A stretch of 64,000 bases of DNA from Candidatus Gastranaerophilales bacterium (lineage in GTDB: Bacteria; Cyanobacteriota; Vampirovibrionia; Gastranaerophilales; Gastranaerophilaceae): positions 1 through 64,000 of the forward strand of contig CALUVE010000008.1 in NCBI GenBank assembly GCA_944324135.1. The letters are read 5' to 3'. A model generated the notes under the pieces. It saw only the letters and a list, made by a program, of their open reading frames with translations, ran no database searches and was not told the DNA's origin. Each line of letters opens with the position of its first letter. Position 1 is the stretch's first letter. This document shows, in pieces, positions 34,764 to 42,487 of the stretch. The position numbers and the translations under genes are program-made.

Positions 34764-34797
34764 AAAAAGACAGGATTACAGTATCCTGTCTTTTTTT
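34764..34797. terminator. Rho-independent terminator, perfect 13-bp stem
   Basis: AAAAAGACAGGAT / ATCCTGTCTTTTT with a 6-nt loop and T-runs on both strands. It lies past the Hsp20-like gene and before the response-regulator gene, separating the two. Confidence 0.88.
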
Positions 34798-34830
34798 AAG
34801 AATCGGGTATATGTATATTAAATTTTAATA

Positions 34831-35385
34831 CTAGTCGTTTTCCGTCGGAATTGTTATAACCAGAGCATCTCCGATTTTTTCTTTCTGCATGTCGGAGAGG
34901 TTAACATTTTCGTCAAATGAGTAATTTTGCATAAATTTGTAGATAGCTTCGCCCTTTCTGCCGTTTTTGATACCTGCAGCGTTAATGCTAAGAGTGTCGC
35001 CGTTTGCTTTAACTTCAACGTTTTTGGGGTCGTTATCAAACGGTTTCAGGTCAATGATAATTTTGTAGGCGTCAGGTGTTTTTTCTATGTGCGAAATTTC
35101 GCCGGCTTTTTTCTCAAGCAGAAAGTCTTTTTTCATATGTTTTCTGAACGCTCTTTCCATATTGCGTTCCTGATTCATCATGGCATGTTCCATTTTTCTT
35201 ATCTGATATGATGGGTCATACAGTCTTTTGAAATGCCAGTCAGATACAGCGTAAAACGCACAGAATGCCCCCAGAAATACTAAAAGCGCCGTGATAAGAT
35301 GTCTCATTACGTGATGATTGCATAAAAAACAATCGTCATGGTGCCTGTGCTCGTGTCTTTCTTCTTCTCTGATATTTTCGTCCAT
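34831..35385 (-). CDS. Membrane-anchored Hsp20/alpha-crystallin-like protein
   Basis: Residues ~1-27 are His/Glu/Asp-rich (HEHRHHDDCFLCNHH), ~30-48 are a membrane segment (LITALLVFLGAFCAFYAV) and ~90-184 look like an alpha-crystallin domain: EKTPDAYKIIIDLKPFD, VEVKANGDTLSINA, NYSFDENVNL and DALVITIPT. Small heat-shock proteins are normally soluble; the anchor would hold this chaperone at the membrane. The usual C-terminal IxI tail is not obvious. The topology (which side the chaperone domain faces) is not decided by the sequence. Confidence 0.75.
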   Translation of the reverse strand: MDENIREEERHEHRHHDDCFLCNHHVMRHLITALLVFLGAFCAFYAVSDWHFKRLYDPSYQIRKMEHAMMNQERNMERAFRKHMKKDFLLEKKAGEISHIEKTPDAYKIIIDLKPFDNDPKNVEVKANGDTLSINAAGIKNGRKGEAIYKFMQNYSFDENVNLSDMQKEKIGDALVITIPTEND

Positions 35386-35544
35386 TATAAACTCCTTTCT
35401 TATGATATGATTATTTTAGAGCAAGCAAATTAAAAAAGTCTATAGTTAAACAGGGTATTATTATAGAATAATTTATTGCAAAAGTTTTTAAAAAGTGTTA
35501 TCATGTATAATAAAGGTATTTTCTTTATATAAGGAGTATGAATA

Positions 35545-35733
35545 ATGGCTAAAGTTTTAGTTACAATGCCCGATGAATTTTTAAACAAAGTCGATAGTAT
35601 AGCAAACAACGAACAAAGAACAAGAAGCGAACTCATCAGAGAAGCGCTCAGAACATATTTCAGACGTGTATCTATGCAGCAGGCTCAAAGAGCGGCTGAT
35701 GATGCTAAAATCCTTGATGATTTGCTCGGTTAA
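35545..35733 (+). CDS. Ribbon-helix-helix (CopG/Arc-type) DNA-binding protein, 62 aa
   Basis: AKVLVTMPDEFLNKVDSIA is the ribbon plus first helix; RTRSELIREALRTYFRR is the second helix, with the sequence typical of CopG/NikR-like repressors and RHH antitoxins. No toxin gene follows on the same strand, so an autonomous regulator is more likely than an antitoxin. AAGGAG precedes the ATG. Confidence 0.85.
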   Translation: MAKVLVTMPDEFLNKVDSIANNEQRTRSELIREALRTYFRRVSMQQAQRAADDAKILDDLLG

Positions 35734-35737
35734 TTCT

Positions 35738-37036
35738 CTAACGATTATATTCCCGTATAAAGGTTTCCACCCATTTGATTAGCATTGCCATATCATAGGG
35801 TTTAGGGATATACAGATCGGCCCCTGAATTTAATATAAGTTCTTTATCATGTATTATGGAAGTCATGATAAATTTTGTATTTTTATAATTATCAAGTTTT
35901 TTCAAGTTTTTGCAAATTTCAATACCTGCAAGTTCGTCAGCACTGCCTGCATCCAAAATAACAACAGCAGGAGAAATATTTTCGGCAGTTTCTCTATCCG
36001 GAACGGTTTCTGCCTCATAACCCTGTATCCCAAGGATTGTATTCAGAAGAAGTGTCATGGATTCATCAGGCTCAATTATTAAAACTTTTTTGTTAAAATA
36101 TTCTTCTGCAATAGAATTTTCACCTGTAATTTTAGGGCGTTCCATAAGGTAGTTGGATTTGGTTGGAACATCTGCCATATTGTGAATTTGTGAAAGCGCT
36201 CCGAGGAGTTGTTCCGGATTTTTATATTTGTAAAATTTATTGGTCACAATACCTATTGTTGTATGGACAAAGTCTGCGCGCCTGCCGGCAACGTCATCTC
36301 CGCTCATGATGATGTAGCCGCGTTTGTTGTCAGGAATTGTGTAGAATTTGTTTCTGACAGAATCAAAGGCAAAGGTTAAGAAATTGGCTATTTTTTCCGC
36401 TTTCAGGCTGTCTGTAATGACAAGAAATTCATTTTCTGATAATTCGCCGAGGTAGTCGGTTTCATTAAGGGCGGAATTGATTATTGCAATGTATGTCTGG
36501 ATTAGTTTATCCGCGGCAAGTTCAGTGTAATTTTCTTTGTAGCCGGTGTAGTTTTCTATGCTCAAAAGCATCCCTGCCCAGTCTGTGTTAGAGTGTAGGA
36601 CGCGTTTTATTGCTCTTATTGAGTAATTTTTATTCGGGAGCAGCTTTTTGTAGTTAAGGTTAGATTCAAATTCCCGTCTCAAATGGGCAAATATCCTCAT
36701 TACAAATTCTTCCGGGTTTACTGGTTCTGAGATAAAATCGTCTGCACCGCTTTGTAGAACCTGCAATTTGTCCTGAAGTTCCGCAGATTTTGACATCCCT
36801 ATGATAATCGGACGGGTGTTGTAGGTTATGGCTCTGATTTTTTTACAAAAATCAGACAGGTCATTATCTATGCTGTCGGAAATCAAAATCAAATCAGGTT
36901 CTTTGTCCTGAATGGTTTTCATCGCAGAAATCAGGTCTTTTGTAATAATGACGATATTTTCAGAACTTGCAAGGAGTTTTTTGTACTTTGTTGAAAGTTC
37001 CTTTCTTTTATCTATGATAAGAGTTACTGACTGCAT
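35738..37036 (-). CDS. Response regulator with REC - degenerate GGDEF - REC
   Basis: Three parts in 432 aa. Residues ~1-115: a receiver domain with SDSIDNDLSDF at the phospho-site region and GMSKSAE. Residues ~135-290: a GGDEF-like fold in which the signature is replaced by GELSENEFLVI, so cyclase activity is very unlikely. Residues ~310-432: a second receiver, KKVLIIEPDES, with VVILDAG as phospho-site and IPKPYD. The C-terminal receiver is the better conserved. It overlaps the histidine kinase gene by 13 bp (GAGGG before the ATG), so the two form an operon and presumably a signalling pair. Confidence 0.82.
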   Translation of the reverse strand: MQSVTLIIDKRKELSTKYKKLLASSENIVIITKDLISAMKTIQDKEPDLILISDSIDNDLSDFCKKIRAITYNTRPIIIGMSKSAELQDKLQVLQSGADDFISEPVNPEEFVMRIFAHLRREFESNLNYKKLLPNKNYSIRAIKRVLHSNTDWAGMLLSIENYTGYKENYTELAADKLIQTYIAIINSALNETDYLGELSENEFLVITDSLKAEKIANFLTFAFDSVRNKFYTIPDNKRGYIIMSGDDVAGRRADFVHTTIGIVTNKFYKYKNPEQLLGALSQIHNMADVPTKSNYLMERPKITGENSIAEEYFNKKVLIIEPDESMTLLLNTILGIQGYEAETVPDRETAENISPAVVILDAGSADELAGIEICKNLKKLDNYKNTKFIMTSIIHDKELILNSGADLYIPKPYDMAMLIKWVETFIREYNR

Positions 37037-37755
37037 TTTGCCCTCGCATAATCTTCCATATTGCCTACAGGCAAAACTACTTCAAAAGTTGTTTTGTTGT
37101 CTTTTGAACAGACGCTGATTGTGCCGTCCATTTTTTCAACAATATTTTTTGTTATGTATAATCCAAGCCCGCTGCCTTGGACTTTTCTTGTCAGCGGATT
37201 GTCTATTCGAGAAAATTTTGTGAAGATTTTTTCATAATCTTTTTCATCAATCCCTATTCCTGTATCTGTTACTTTTATTGAGATATGATGAGGATTATCA
37301 GATGGTGTTACTGTTATATAGACTGTTGAATTTTCATCCGAATATTTTGCGGCATTTTCTATAAGGTTTGTCATCACCTGCTGGAATTTGTCTCTGTCTG
37401 TGAATACCGGCGGGATATTCTTATGGACATCCAAATCAAAGTTATGTGTTTTATACTGATTTTTTACAATAGAAATAGTCTGCTCGAGGAGCGGTTTTAT
37501 GTTTGTTTCTTTGTAGACGAAATTATCCTTTGAGGATTGCAGTTTTGTCACAGAGAGCATATTCTCCACAAGGTTTATGAGACGGTTGGATTGTTCTTCA
37601 ATAATTTTCAGGAATTTCTTTTTGCTTTCGTCATCTATTTTGTCCCAGGATTGGAGCATTGTCTGTGAAAAACCTCTGATTGATGTCAGAGGGGTTCTCA
37701 GTTCGTGACTGACTGTCGATATGAAATCCGCATAGTTTTGTTCTCTTGTATCCAT
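37024..37755 (-). CDS. Soluble sensor histidine kinase
   Basis: HisKA domain with FISTVSHELRTPLTSIRG (the His is the phospho-site), then a HATPase_c domain with NLIENAAKYS, DTGIGID and GSGLGLYITK. 243 aa from the chosen start, with no membrane segment and no sensor domain, so the input must come from a partner. I chose ATG 37755: TATAAT lies 6 nt before it, whereas the longer reading begins with a TTG inside the opposite promoter. It overlaps the REC-GGDEF-REC gene. Confidence 0.85.
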   Translation of the reverse strand: MDTREQNYADFISTVSHELRTPLTSIRGFSQTMLQSWDKIDDESKKKFLKIIEEQSNRLINLVENMLSVTKLQSSKDNFVYKETNIKPLLEQTISIVKNQYKTHNFDLDVHKNIPPVFTDRDKFQQVMTNLIENAAKYSDENSTVYITVTPSDNPHHISIKVTDTGIGIDEKDYEKIFTKFSRIDNPLTRKVQGSGLGLYITKNIVEKMDGTISVCSKDNKTTFEVVLPVGNMEDYARAKCSQ

Positions 37756-37761
37756 ACGCTT

Positions 37762-37767
37762 ATTATA
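37762..37767 (-). promoter_or_regulatory. -10 box of a probable leaderless promoter (histidine kinase)
   Basis: A perfect TATAAT on the minus strand, 6 nt before the ATG, with no Shine-Dalgarno between. No good -35 is visible. Confidence 0.4.
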
Positions 37768-37814
37768 ACAGATTTTTGGATTATTTATTAATTTATTAAT
37801 CTTTTGTTTAGAAT

Positions 37815-37844
37815 TTGACAAAGTAAAATGTTATTTTTTATTAT
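37815..37844 (+). promoter_or_regulatory. Likely promoter of the fucosyltransferase gene
   Basis: A perfect TTGACA (37815-37820), 18-nt spacer and TATTAT (37839-37844), 8 nt before the ATG. The start codon lacks a Shine-Dalgarno, so the mRNA would begin at or just before it. Confidence 0.6.
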
Positions 37845-37852
37845 TAACTTAT

Positions 37853-38761
37853 ATGGCTAAAAAACAAACGGTAAAGATAAATTATCACGGCTTTTGGAAC
37901 GACTTTTTTACTGAGGACAATGTTTTATATAACGCATTGAAAAAGAATTTTGATGTAGAGATTTCTGAAGAGCCTGATTTTGTATTCTGCTCCTGGTTTG
38001 CAGATGCTCCGTGCAGATTTAAAGATTGTGTGAAGATATTCTATTCACATGAAAATCATTCTCTGAATATGTTTGCTCAGGGGTATAATTACGCAATAGG
38101 TTTGCGGCAGTTGTCTGCCATTGACAACACTGGGGCTCAAAGGTATCTGAGGCACTGTATCTGTCCGGAAATTTCTGTTGAACACAGAGCAAATCTCCCT
38201 GACAGTATGGCGAAAAGGAAATTTTGTAATTTTATCTACAGCAATCAATATAGAGGAAACAACGTAAGAAGCAGAATAGATTTTTGTCTAGCGCTTGAAA
38301 AATATAAACATGTTGATTGTCCGGGCAAGTGCCTGAATAATATGGAGGGACTTTCTTCCGGTGAGAAAATCAACTGGTCTGAAGAGAAAATTGAATTCTT
38401 AAAAAATTACAAATTTACAATAGCGTTTGAAAACAGCATTGCAGCCGGATATGCAACAGAAAAAATATGGCATCCGTTTATGGCGGATTCAGTACCTATT
38501 TATCTTGGCAGCTCGACTATTTCAGAGGATTTTAATTCAAAAGCTTTTATCAATGTTGCAGATTACAAAAATTTTGATGAAGTTATTGAACGGATAAAAG
38601 AGCTTGATAATAACGATGAACTTTATATGCAGATGCTCAGAGAGCCTGTTTACGCTAAAGAACCCGAGTATGACAAACGTCTGGAACAATTTTTGTATAA
38701 AATTGTTCAAAAAGGCAACACTCCTGCCGCAAGATTTGTAAAACCGTTTTACAACATATAA
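37853..38761 (+). CDS. GT10-family alpha-1,3/4-fucosyltransferase
   Basis: Transfers fucose from GDP-fucose to an acceptor sugar. The C-terminal half carries the family core: YKFTIAFENS, AAGYATEKIWHPFMADSVPIYLGS and FINVADYKNFDE. The N-terminal half (KVNYHGFW-type start, FVFCSW) is the acceptor domain. 302 aa, close to the short bacterial GT10 enzymes such as those of Helicobacter, and without their heptad repeats. ManC at 42488 could supply the GDP-mannose from which GDP-fucose is made. Lewis-type surface glycans are possible, but this cannot be read from the sequence. Confidence 0.85.
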   Translation: MAKKQTVKINYHGFWNDFFTEDNVLYNALKKNFDVEISEEPDFVFCSWFADAPCRFKDCVKIFYSHENHSLNMFAQGYNYAIGLRQLSAIDNTGAQRYLRHCICPEISVEHRANLPDSMAKRKFCNFIYSNQYRGNNVRSRIDFCLALEKYKHVDCPGKCLNNMEGLSSGEKINWSEEKIEFLKNYKFTIAFENSIAAGYATEKIWHPFMADSVPIYLGSSTISEDFNSKAFINVADYKNFDEVIERIKELDNNDELYMQMLREPVYAKEPEYDKRLEQFLYKIVQKGNTPAARFVKPFYNI

Positions 38762-38762
38762 T

Positions 38763-38836
38763 AAAAAAAAGCCGTCTTGAAAGAAGAACGGCTACCAGAC
38801 TTGGGGAGGAGGTATGAAAAACAAAATGTTTTTCAT
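38763..38836 (-). ncRNA. Candidate small RNA: hairpin, exposed CCUCC stretch, terminator
   Basis: Read on the minus strand from 38836: ATGAAAAAC-ATTTT-GTTTTTCAT (9-bp stem), then an unpaired ACCTCCTCCCCAAG, then AGCCGTTCTT..AAGACGGCT followed by eight Ts. That is a Rho-independent terminator pointing left, although the prs gene already has its own terminator at 38885-38913. I see no convincing promoter (the best -10, TATAGA at 38843-38838, would start inside the first stem), so it could also be processed from prs readthrough. No protein is encoded on this strand. Confidence 0.4.
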
Positions 38837-38884
38837 ATCTATATTCCACATGTCGGCAATGCAGAACAAAAACTTTTGTAATAA

Positions 38885-38913
38885 TAAAAAATCTCCTCTA
38901 AATAGAGGAGATT
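38885..38913 (-). terminator. Rho-independent terminator after prs
   Basis: AATCTCCTCT / AGAGGAGATT, perfect 10-bp stem with a 4-nt loop; on the minus strand it is followed by TTTTTATTATT. Confidence 0.82.
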
Positions 38914-38939
38914 AGTATGTTGTTATAATTATCTATATT

Positions 38940-39953
38940 TTAAAGAACGTTCATTTCTTTTTCAAATCCGAACAATGAGCTAACGGATTCATCATCGTGG
39001 ATTCTTGAGATAGCCTGTCCTAAAAGCGGAGCAACAGAAAGTTGTCTGATGTTCGGAGGCATTTTTTCCATATCAAGCGGAATAGTGTTTGTAACGATAC
39101 ATTCTTTGATAGGTGCATCAGCAAGTCTCTGGAGTGCCGGCCCTGAAAATACAGGGTGTGCCGCACAAACATAAACATCTTTTGCTCCCTCGCGTTTAAG
39201 GAGTTTGGCAGCCTCACAGATTGTGCCTGCCGTATCTATGATATCGTCAAACATAACGCAGACTTTGTCTTTTACTTCACCGATAACATGGGAGGCAATA
39301 GCTTCATTATGTTTATCTCTGCGTTTGTCGATGATAGCCAGAGAACAGCCGATTGCTTTTGCAAAATGTCTTGTTCTCTGAACGCCGCCTGTATCAGGGC
39401 TGACTGCAACCATATCATCAGGATTAATATCAAGATTTTTTATATAATTTACCAGAATAGGAGTTGCAAAAATGTGGTCAACAAGAATATTAAAGAAGCC
39501 TTGAATTTGTCCTGTATGCAAATCCATTGCCAGAACTCTTGTGGCGCCGGCTGTTGTCAGCAAATCTGCTACTAGTTTGGCTGTAATAGCTTCTCTGCCG
39601 GAGGTCTTTCTGTCTTGTCTTGCATAGCCGTAGTATGGAATAACTGCAGTGATAGTTTTTGCGCTTGCGCGTTTGAACGCATCAATTATAATAAGCAGTT
39701 CCATCAGATTTTCGTTAACAGGGTTGCAAAGCGGCTGGATAATGAAAACATCGTCCCCTCTGACGCTTTCTTGAACCTGAACGTAAATTTCTCCGTCTGC
39801 AAAATTCTTTATAACCATCGGACCGATTGATGTCCCGAGGTAATCGGCTATTTCCTGTGCCAGTTTTGAATTGGCGCGTCCCGCAAACAACTTAATGTCA
39901 TGTGTAGGGTTGATTGCCCTATCTAACTGCGGGAAAGTCATTTCTACAACCAT
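38940..39953 (-). CDS. prs: Ribose-phosphate pyrophosphokinase
   Basis: Makes PRPP from ribose-5-phosphate and ATP for nucleotide, histidine and tryptophan synthesis. Seen: KLFAGRANSKLAQEIA at the start, IPYYGYARQDRK, LHTGQIQGFF and the PRPP loop VMFDDIIDTAGTI. I chose ATG 39953 (337 aa) because AAAGGA stands 9 nt upstream; the longer reading from 39983 lacks a site. Slightly longer than the usual ~315 aa. It is monocistronic and followed by its own terminator. Confidence 0.94.
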   Translation of the reverse strand: MVVEMTFPQLDRAINPTHDIKLFAGRANSKLAQEIADYLGTSIGPMVIKNFADGEIYVQVQESVRGDDVFIIQPLCNPVNENLMELLIIIDAFKRASAKTITAVIPYYGYARQDRKTSGREAITAKLVADLLTTAGATRVLAMDLHTGQIQGFFNILVDHIFATPILVNYIKNLDINPDDMVAVSPDTGGVQRTRHFAKAIGCSLAIIDKRRDKHNEAIASHVIGEVKDKVCVMFDDIIDTAGTICEAAKLLKREGAKDVYVCAAHPVFSGPALQRLADAPIKECIVTNTIPLDMEKMPPNIRQLSVAPLLGQAISRIHDDESVSSLFGFEKEMNVL

Positions 39954-40181
39954 TCTGCTGAATCCTTTCTGTATCTTTTTCATGTTAATTATAGAACGTT
40001 GCGTATATTACATCAATATTTCTTTAAGTTATATTAATGTTTCTCAATATTTAGATAAAAAATAAACAAAAAAATTTTTGCTATTCATATGCTATGTAAG
40101 GACGATAAGACGTTAAGTTTTTGTATTGTGCTAAGAGGGGGTGTCATTCGGAGTAGAGGGAAGAATCTCCTATTAAAAAAA
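39954..40181. other. Non-coding stretch upstream of prs
   Basis: Very AT-rich near 40000-40080, which may hold the prs promoter. GTCATTCGGAGTAGAGGGAAGAATCT at 40143-40168 is a degraded member of the GATTCTTCGC repeat class. GACGATAAG..TTTTTGTATT at 40101-40125 reappears as GACGATAAGCTTTTGTATT near 40292-40310, so the hairpin element between them is flanked by similar sequence. I see no gene. Confidence 0.5.
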
Positions 40182-40258
40182 AGAGACAGAAAAATTATTT
40201 TCGGAACACGCGTCTCACTTCGTTCGTGCTATCGTCCTCAAATAACATTTCTGCCTCT
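40182..40258 (-). repeat. Long hairpin element with conserved apex, copy C
   Basis: Arms AGAGACAGAAAAATTATTTTC.. and ..AAATAACATTTCTGCCTCT pair over ~24 bp; the apex has GAACACGC and GCTATCGTCC like copies A and B. On the minus strand it ends in CTCTTTTTTTT, so it can terminate the thioesterase transcript, whose stop is ~85 bp away. Confidence 0.78.
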
Positions 40259-40343
40259 CTATTATGATAAACCTGATGATTGGATAAAGCGACGATAAGC
40301 TTTTGTATTTTGATGACGGATTATTCTTTTCCAAAAACTTTTT

Positions 40344-41090
40344 TTATTCATACTTTGTCCATTCAATCTGAACATGGCATAAATCTTCGCCAGTGTCGGC
40401 ATTTTTCACGTTGTGGATTGTTTTTAAAGAGTCCTTAAATTCAATTTGTGCAAGTATTTTATGACCGTATTTTATTTCTTTCTTAAAAACAATATCAAGG
40501 TTTTTTATCTTGTGACGGCATCTGAAATCAAACTCAAGCGGCTCAAGTGCCCAGATAATATAATTTCCGTTGTTTACGTGCTGATTGACATCAATATCTT
40601 CATACCGGATGTCAAAAACTTTTTCAGAATCAACTTTTTCGATTTCCGGAATTTTTTCAAAATTCAAATCGTCTGCGCGCTTTTCGTGAAGAGGCATATT
40701 AGGATTGTCCAGAGCTGTACCTACCGGCGTAAGTGATTTTGTGTCAGTATTCACCAGTGACCAGAGGCTGGCAGCACGCCCGAGACATTTTTCACCGTTG
40801 TATAATTCAAAGTCACGGTAAGCAAACAGTTTTGCATATCCGCGTGGTTCTGTTTTCAGTGTCAAATCATATACGGAAACCGGATAGTCCGTAAATTCCA
40901 TATGGTATTTTAAAAGAAACCACATTAAATTTTTTTTTGTAATAAAAGAATACCCAAATCCGAGCATTTCTGCATTATCGCTTGCCATGTCCTGTAAAAA
41001 GTTCAAAAGCGCGGAGGGCTTTAATGCAAGCCGGCAGTCCATTTCAGAATATTTTACGGAAATGTTTTTTGAAAATCCTGTTTTAATCAT
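40344..41090 (-). CDS. Acyl-ACP thioesterase
   Basis: Double hot-dog enzyme that releases free fatty acids from acyl-ACP. YSEMDCRLALKPSALLNFLQDMA is the first hot-dog; YEDIDVNQHVNNGNYIIWALE is the second and carries the family's Asn/His active-site segment (DxNxHVNNxxY). 248 aa, normal for bacterial members. It competes with PlsX for acyl-ACP, so the organism may route some chains to free fatty acids. TAAAAT stands 6 nt before the ATG and no Shine-Dalgarno is visible. Confidence 0.88.
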   Translation of the reverse strand: MIKTGFSKNISVKYSEMDCRLALKPSALLNFLQDMASDNAEMLGFGYSFITKKNLMWFLLKYHMEFTDYPVSVYDLTLKTEPRGYAKLFAYRDFELYNGEKCLGRAASLWSLVNTDTKSLTPVGTALDNPNMPLHEKRADDLNFEKIPEIEKVDSEKVFDIRYEDIDVNQHVNNGNYIIWALEPLEFDFRCRHKIKNLDIVFKKEIKYGHKILAQIEFKDSLKTIHNVKNADTGEDLCHVQIEWTKYE

Positions 41091-41096
41091 AAATAA

Positions 41097-41126
41097 ATTT
41101 TATCACATATAACATCTTGACGGCAA
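41097..41126 (-). promoter_or_regulatory. Likely leaderless promoter of the thioesterase gene
   Basis: TTGCCG (41126-41121), 18-nt spacer, TAAAAT (41102-41097) on the minus strand, 6 nt before the ATG. It overlaps the divergent NDP kinase promoter. Confidence 0.45.
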
Positions 41127-41145
41127 ATTATTTTTGAGTTATGAT
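41117..41145 (+). promoter_or_regulatory. Likely promoter of the NDP kinase-like gene
   Basis: TTGACG (41117-41122), 17-nt spacer, TATGAT (41140-41145). The -10 box covers the first possible ATG (41141), which argues for the ATG at 41168 as the true start. Confidence 0.55.
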
Positions 41146-41167
41146 AGAGCCCCACAGAAAATTAATT

Positions 41168-41617
41168 ATGATAAATAAGACTAATATACATTTTACCCCG
41201 CTTTATACTAAAAATTATCCACAGACATTTACCGCTTATGAAAAGACTTTTGTCATGCTGAAACCGGATTCTTTTCACCGTAACATTGACGGTATTATTA
41301 TGAAAAAAATCGATTCAGCAGGGATGAAAGTCTTGTCTCAATGGGAGGGCATCGCGCCGAGAGAAAAACTGGAAAGAAACTACATCCAGTATAAAGATAA
41401 ACCGTTCTTTAGCAAATGGATTGATTTTCTTTCTTCCGGTAAAATTAGAGCCATGGTTATCGGCGGCGATGATGCCATTTCCGCGGTGAGTGGGATTAAG
41501 AAGTCTGTCAGAGAACAATATGCTCCGGGGCAGAAAAGGTTTAACCTGATGCACTCCTCTGACGATGTTGAGAGCGCACAAAAAGAGTGTAAAAATTTCT
41601 TTGATGTGGAAATTTAA
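41168..41617 (+). CDS. Divergent nucleoside diphosphate kinase
   Basis: Equilibrates nucleoside tri- and diphosphates through a phospho-histidine. EKTFVMLKPDSFHRNIDGII matches the Ndk start (T..MLKPD) and FNLMHSSDDVESAQKECKNFF matches the active-site segment (N..HGSDSvesA..Ei..FF), with the catalytic His present and Gly replaced by Ser. An N-terminal extension of ~20 residues and the unusual middle (VIGGDDAISAVSGIKKSVR) set it apart from canonical Ndk. The start is set by the promoter at 41117-41145. The methyltransferase gene follows. Confidence 0.82.
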   Translation: MINKTNIHFTPLYTKNYPQTFTAYEKTFVMLKPDSFHRNIDGIIMKKIDSAGMKVLSQWEGIAPREKLERNYIQYKDKPFFSKWIDFLSSGKIRAMVIGGDDAISAVSGIKKSVREQYAPGQKRFNLMHSSDDVESAQKECKNFFDVEI

Positions 41618-41654
41618 TGACATATTTTTAAAAATATGTTTTAATGAAATTATT

Positions 41655-42419
41655 ATGGAGTGCAATGTTTGTAAAAAAGATACAGTAGAAATATTTGAGG
41701 GGATTATTCTTGGACGATATAAGGTCAAATATTATTTTTGTCCGCATTGTGAACATCTGCAAACAGAAAAACCATACTGGCTTGATGAGGCATATAAAGA
41801 ACCTATTGCCCCGGAAGATACAGGAATTTTGCAGCGAAACTTAAATAACAGAGTTGTGACGGCGTCTGTTATATCCTGTTTTTATGACGGGGATAAAAAA
41901 TTTTTGGATTATGCAGGCGGTTACGGGATTTTTGTGCGGTTGATGAGGGATGTCGGATTTGATTTTGTATGGGCGGACAAATATTCTCAAAACCTCTTTG
42001 CAAAAAATTTTGAATATAATAACGACAAAATTGAACTTATGACAGCGTTTGAAGTTATGGAACATTTGGAAAATCCTATGGAAGAGTTGGAGAGGATGTT
42101 TTCAATTTCTCCTGAGATTTTGTTCACACAGAATGTTTTGCCGCTGCCTGTACAAAGAAACTGGTGGTACTTTGCTCCCAATAGCGGTCAGCATATAAGT
42201 TTTTACACTAACAAAACTCTTGATTTTATGGCGGAAACTTTCGGTAAAAAACATCTGTGCTGTCAGGAATACCATTTGTTTACGGAGAAAGACATTGAGC
42301 AGGAAGCATTTGAACAGGTTATCAAAAATTCCGCGCATGTCTATCTTCAAAATGCAGTTGATTACAAAAGCCGCATAGCTTCCGATATGGAGTATGTGAT
42401 TAATCTAAAAAAATCTTAA
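41655..42419 (+). CDS. SAM-dependent methyltransferase with N-terminal zinc site
   Basis: Two CxxC pairs at the start (MECNVCKK..CPHCEHLQ, residues 3-36) form a likely zinc module, as in the methyltransferases fused to a Zn ribbon that often act in sugar or polysaccharide modification. The Rossmann part has FLDYAGGYGIFVRLM (SAM loop), WADKYS and FEVMEHLENP. 254 aa. I chose ATG 41655 because the longer reading runs into the NDP kinase gene. A perfect 20-nt palindrome (ACATATTTTT/AAAAATATGT, 41620-41639) lies between the two genes. Confidence 0.8.
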   Translation: MECNVCKKDTVEIFEGIILGRYKVKYYFCPHCEHLQTEKPYWLDEAYKEPIAPEDTGILQRNLNNRVVTASVISCFYDGDKKFLDYAGGYGIFVRLMRDVGFDFVWADKYSQNLFAKNFEYNNDKIELMTAFEVMEHLENPMEELERMFSISPEILFTQNVLPLPVQRNWWYFAPNSGQHISFYTNKTLDFMAETFGKKHLCCQEYHLFTEKDIEQEAFEQVIKNSAHVYLQNAVDYKSRIASDMEYVINLKKS

Positions 42420-42487
42420 AAATCCTGACTTAATTTTAAGTTTATTATATAATATATTTAAGTCACAATGAGGAATAAGGAGAAAAA

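Noticed and set aside
35545-35733. Antitoxin of a toxin-antitoxin pair
   Set aside because: The RHH protein has no co-directional partner gene; the next gene is a response regulator on the opposite strand.
38811-38916. A 33-codon plus-strand ORF starting behind GGAGGAGGT
   Set aside because: The Shine-Dalgarno touches the ATG (1-nt spacing), and the reading frame runs through two hairpins, one of them the prs terminator.
40089-40298. A 69-codon ORF upstream of prs
   Set aside because: It runs straight through hairpin element C and has no ribosome-binding site; its composition reflects the repeat.
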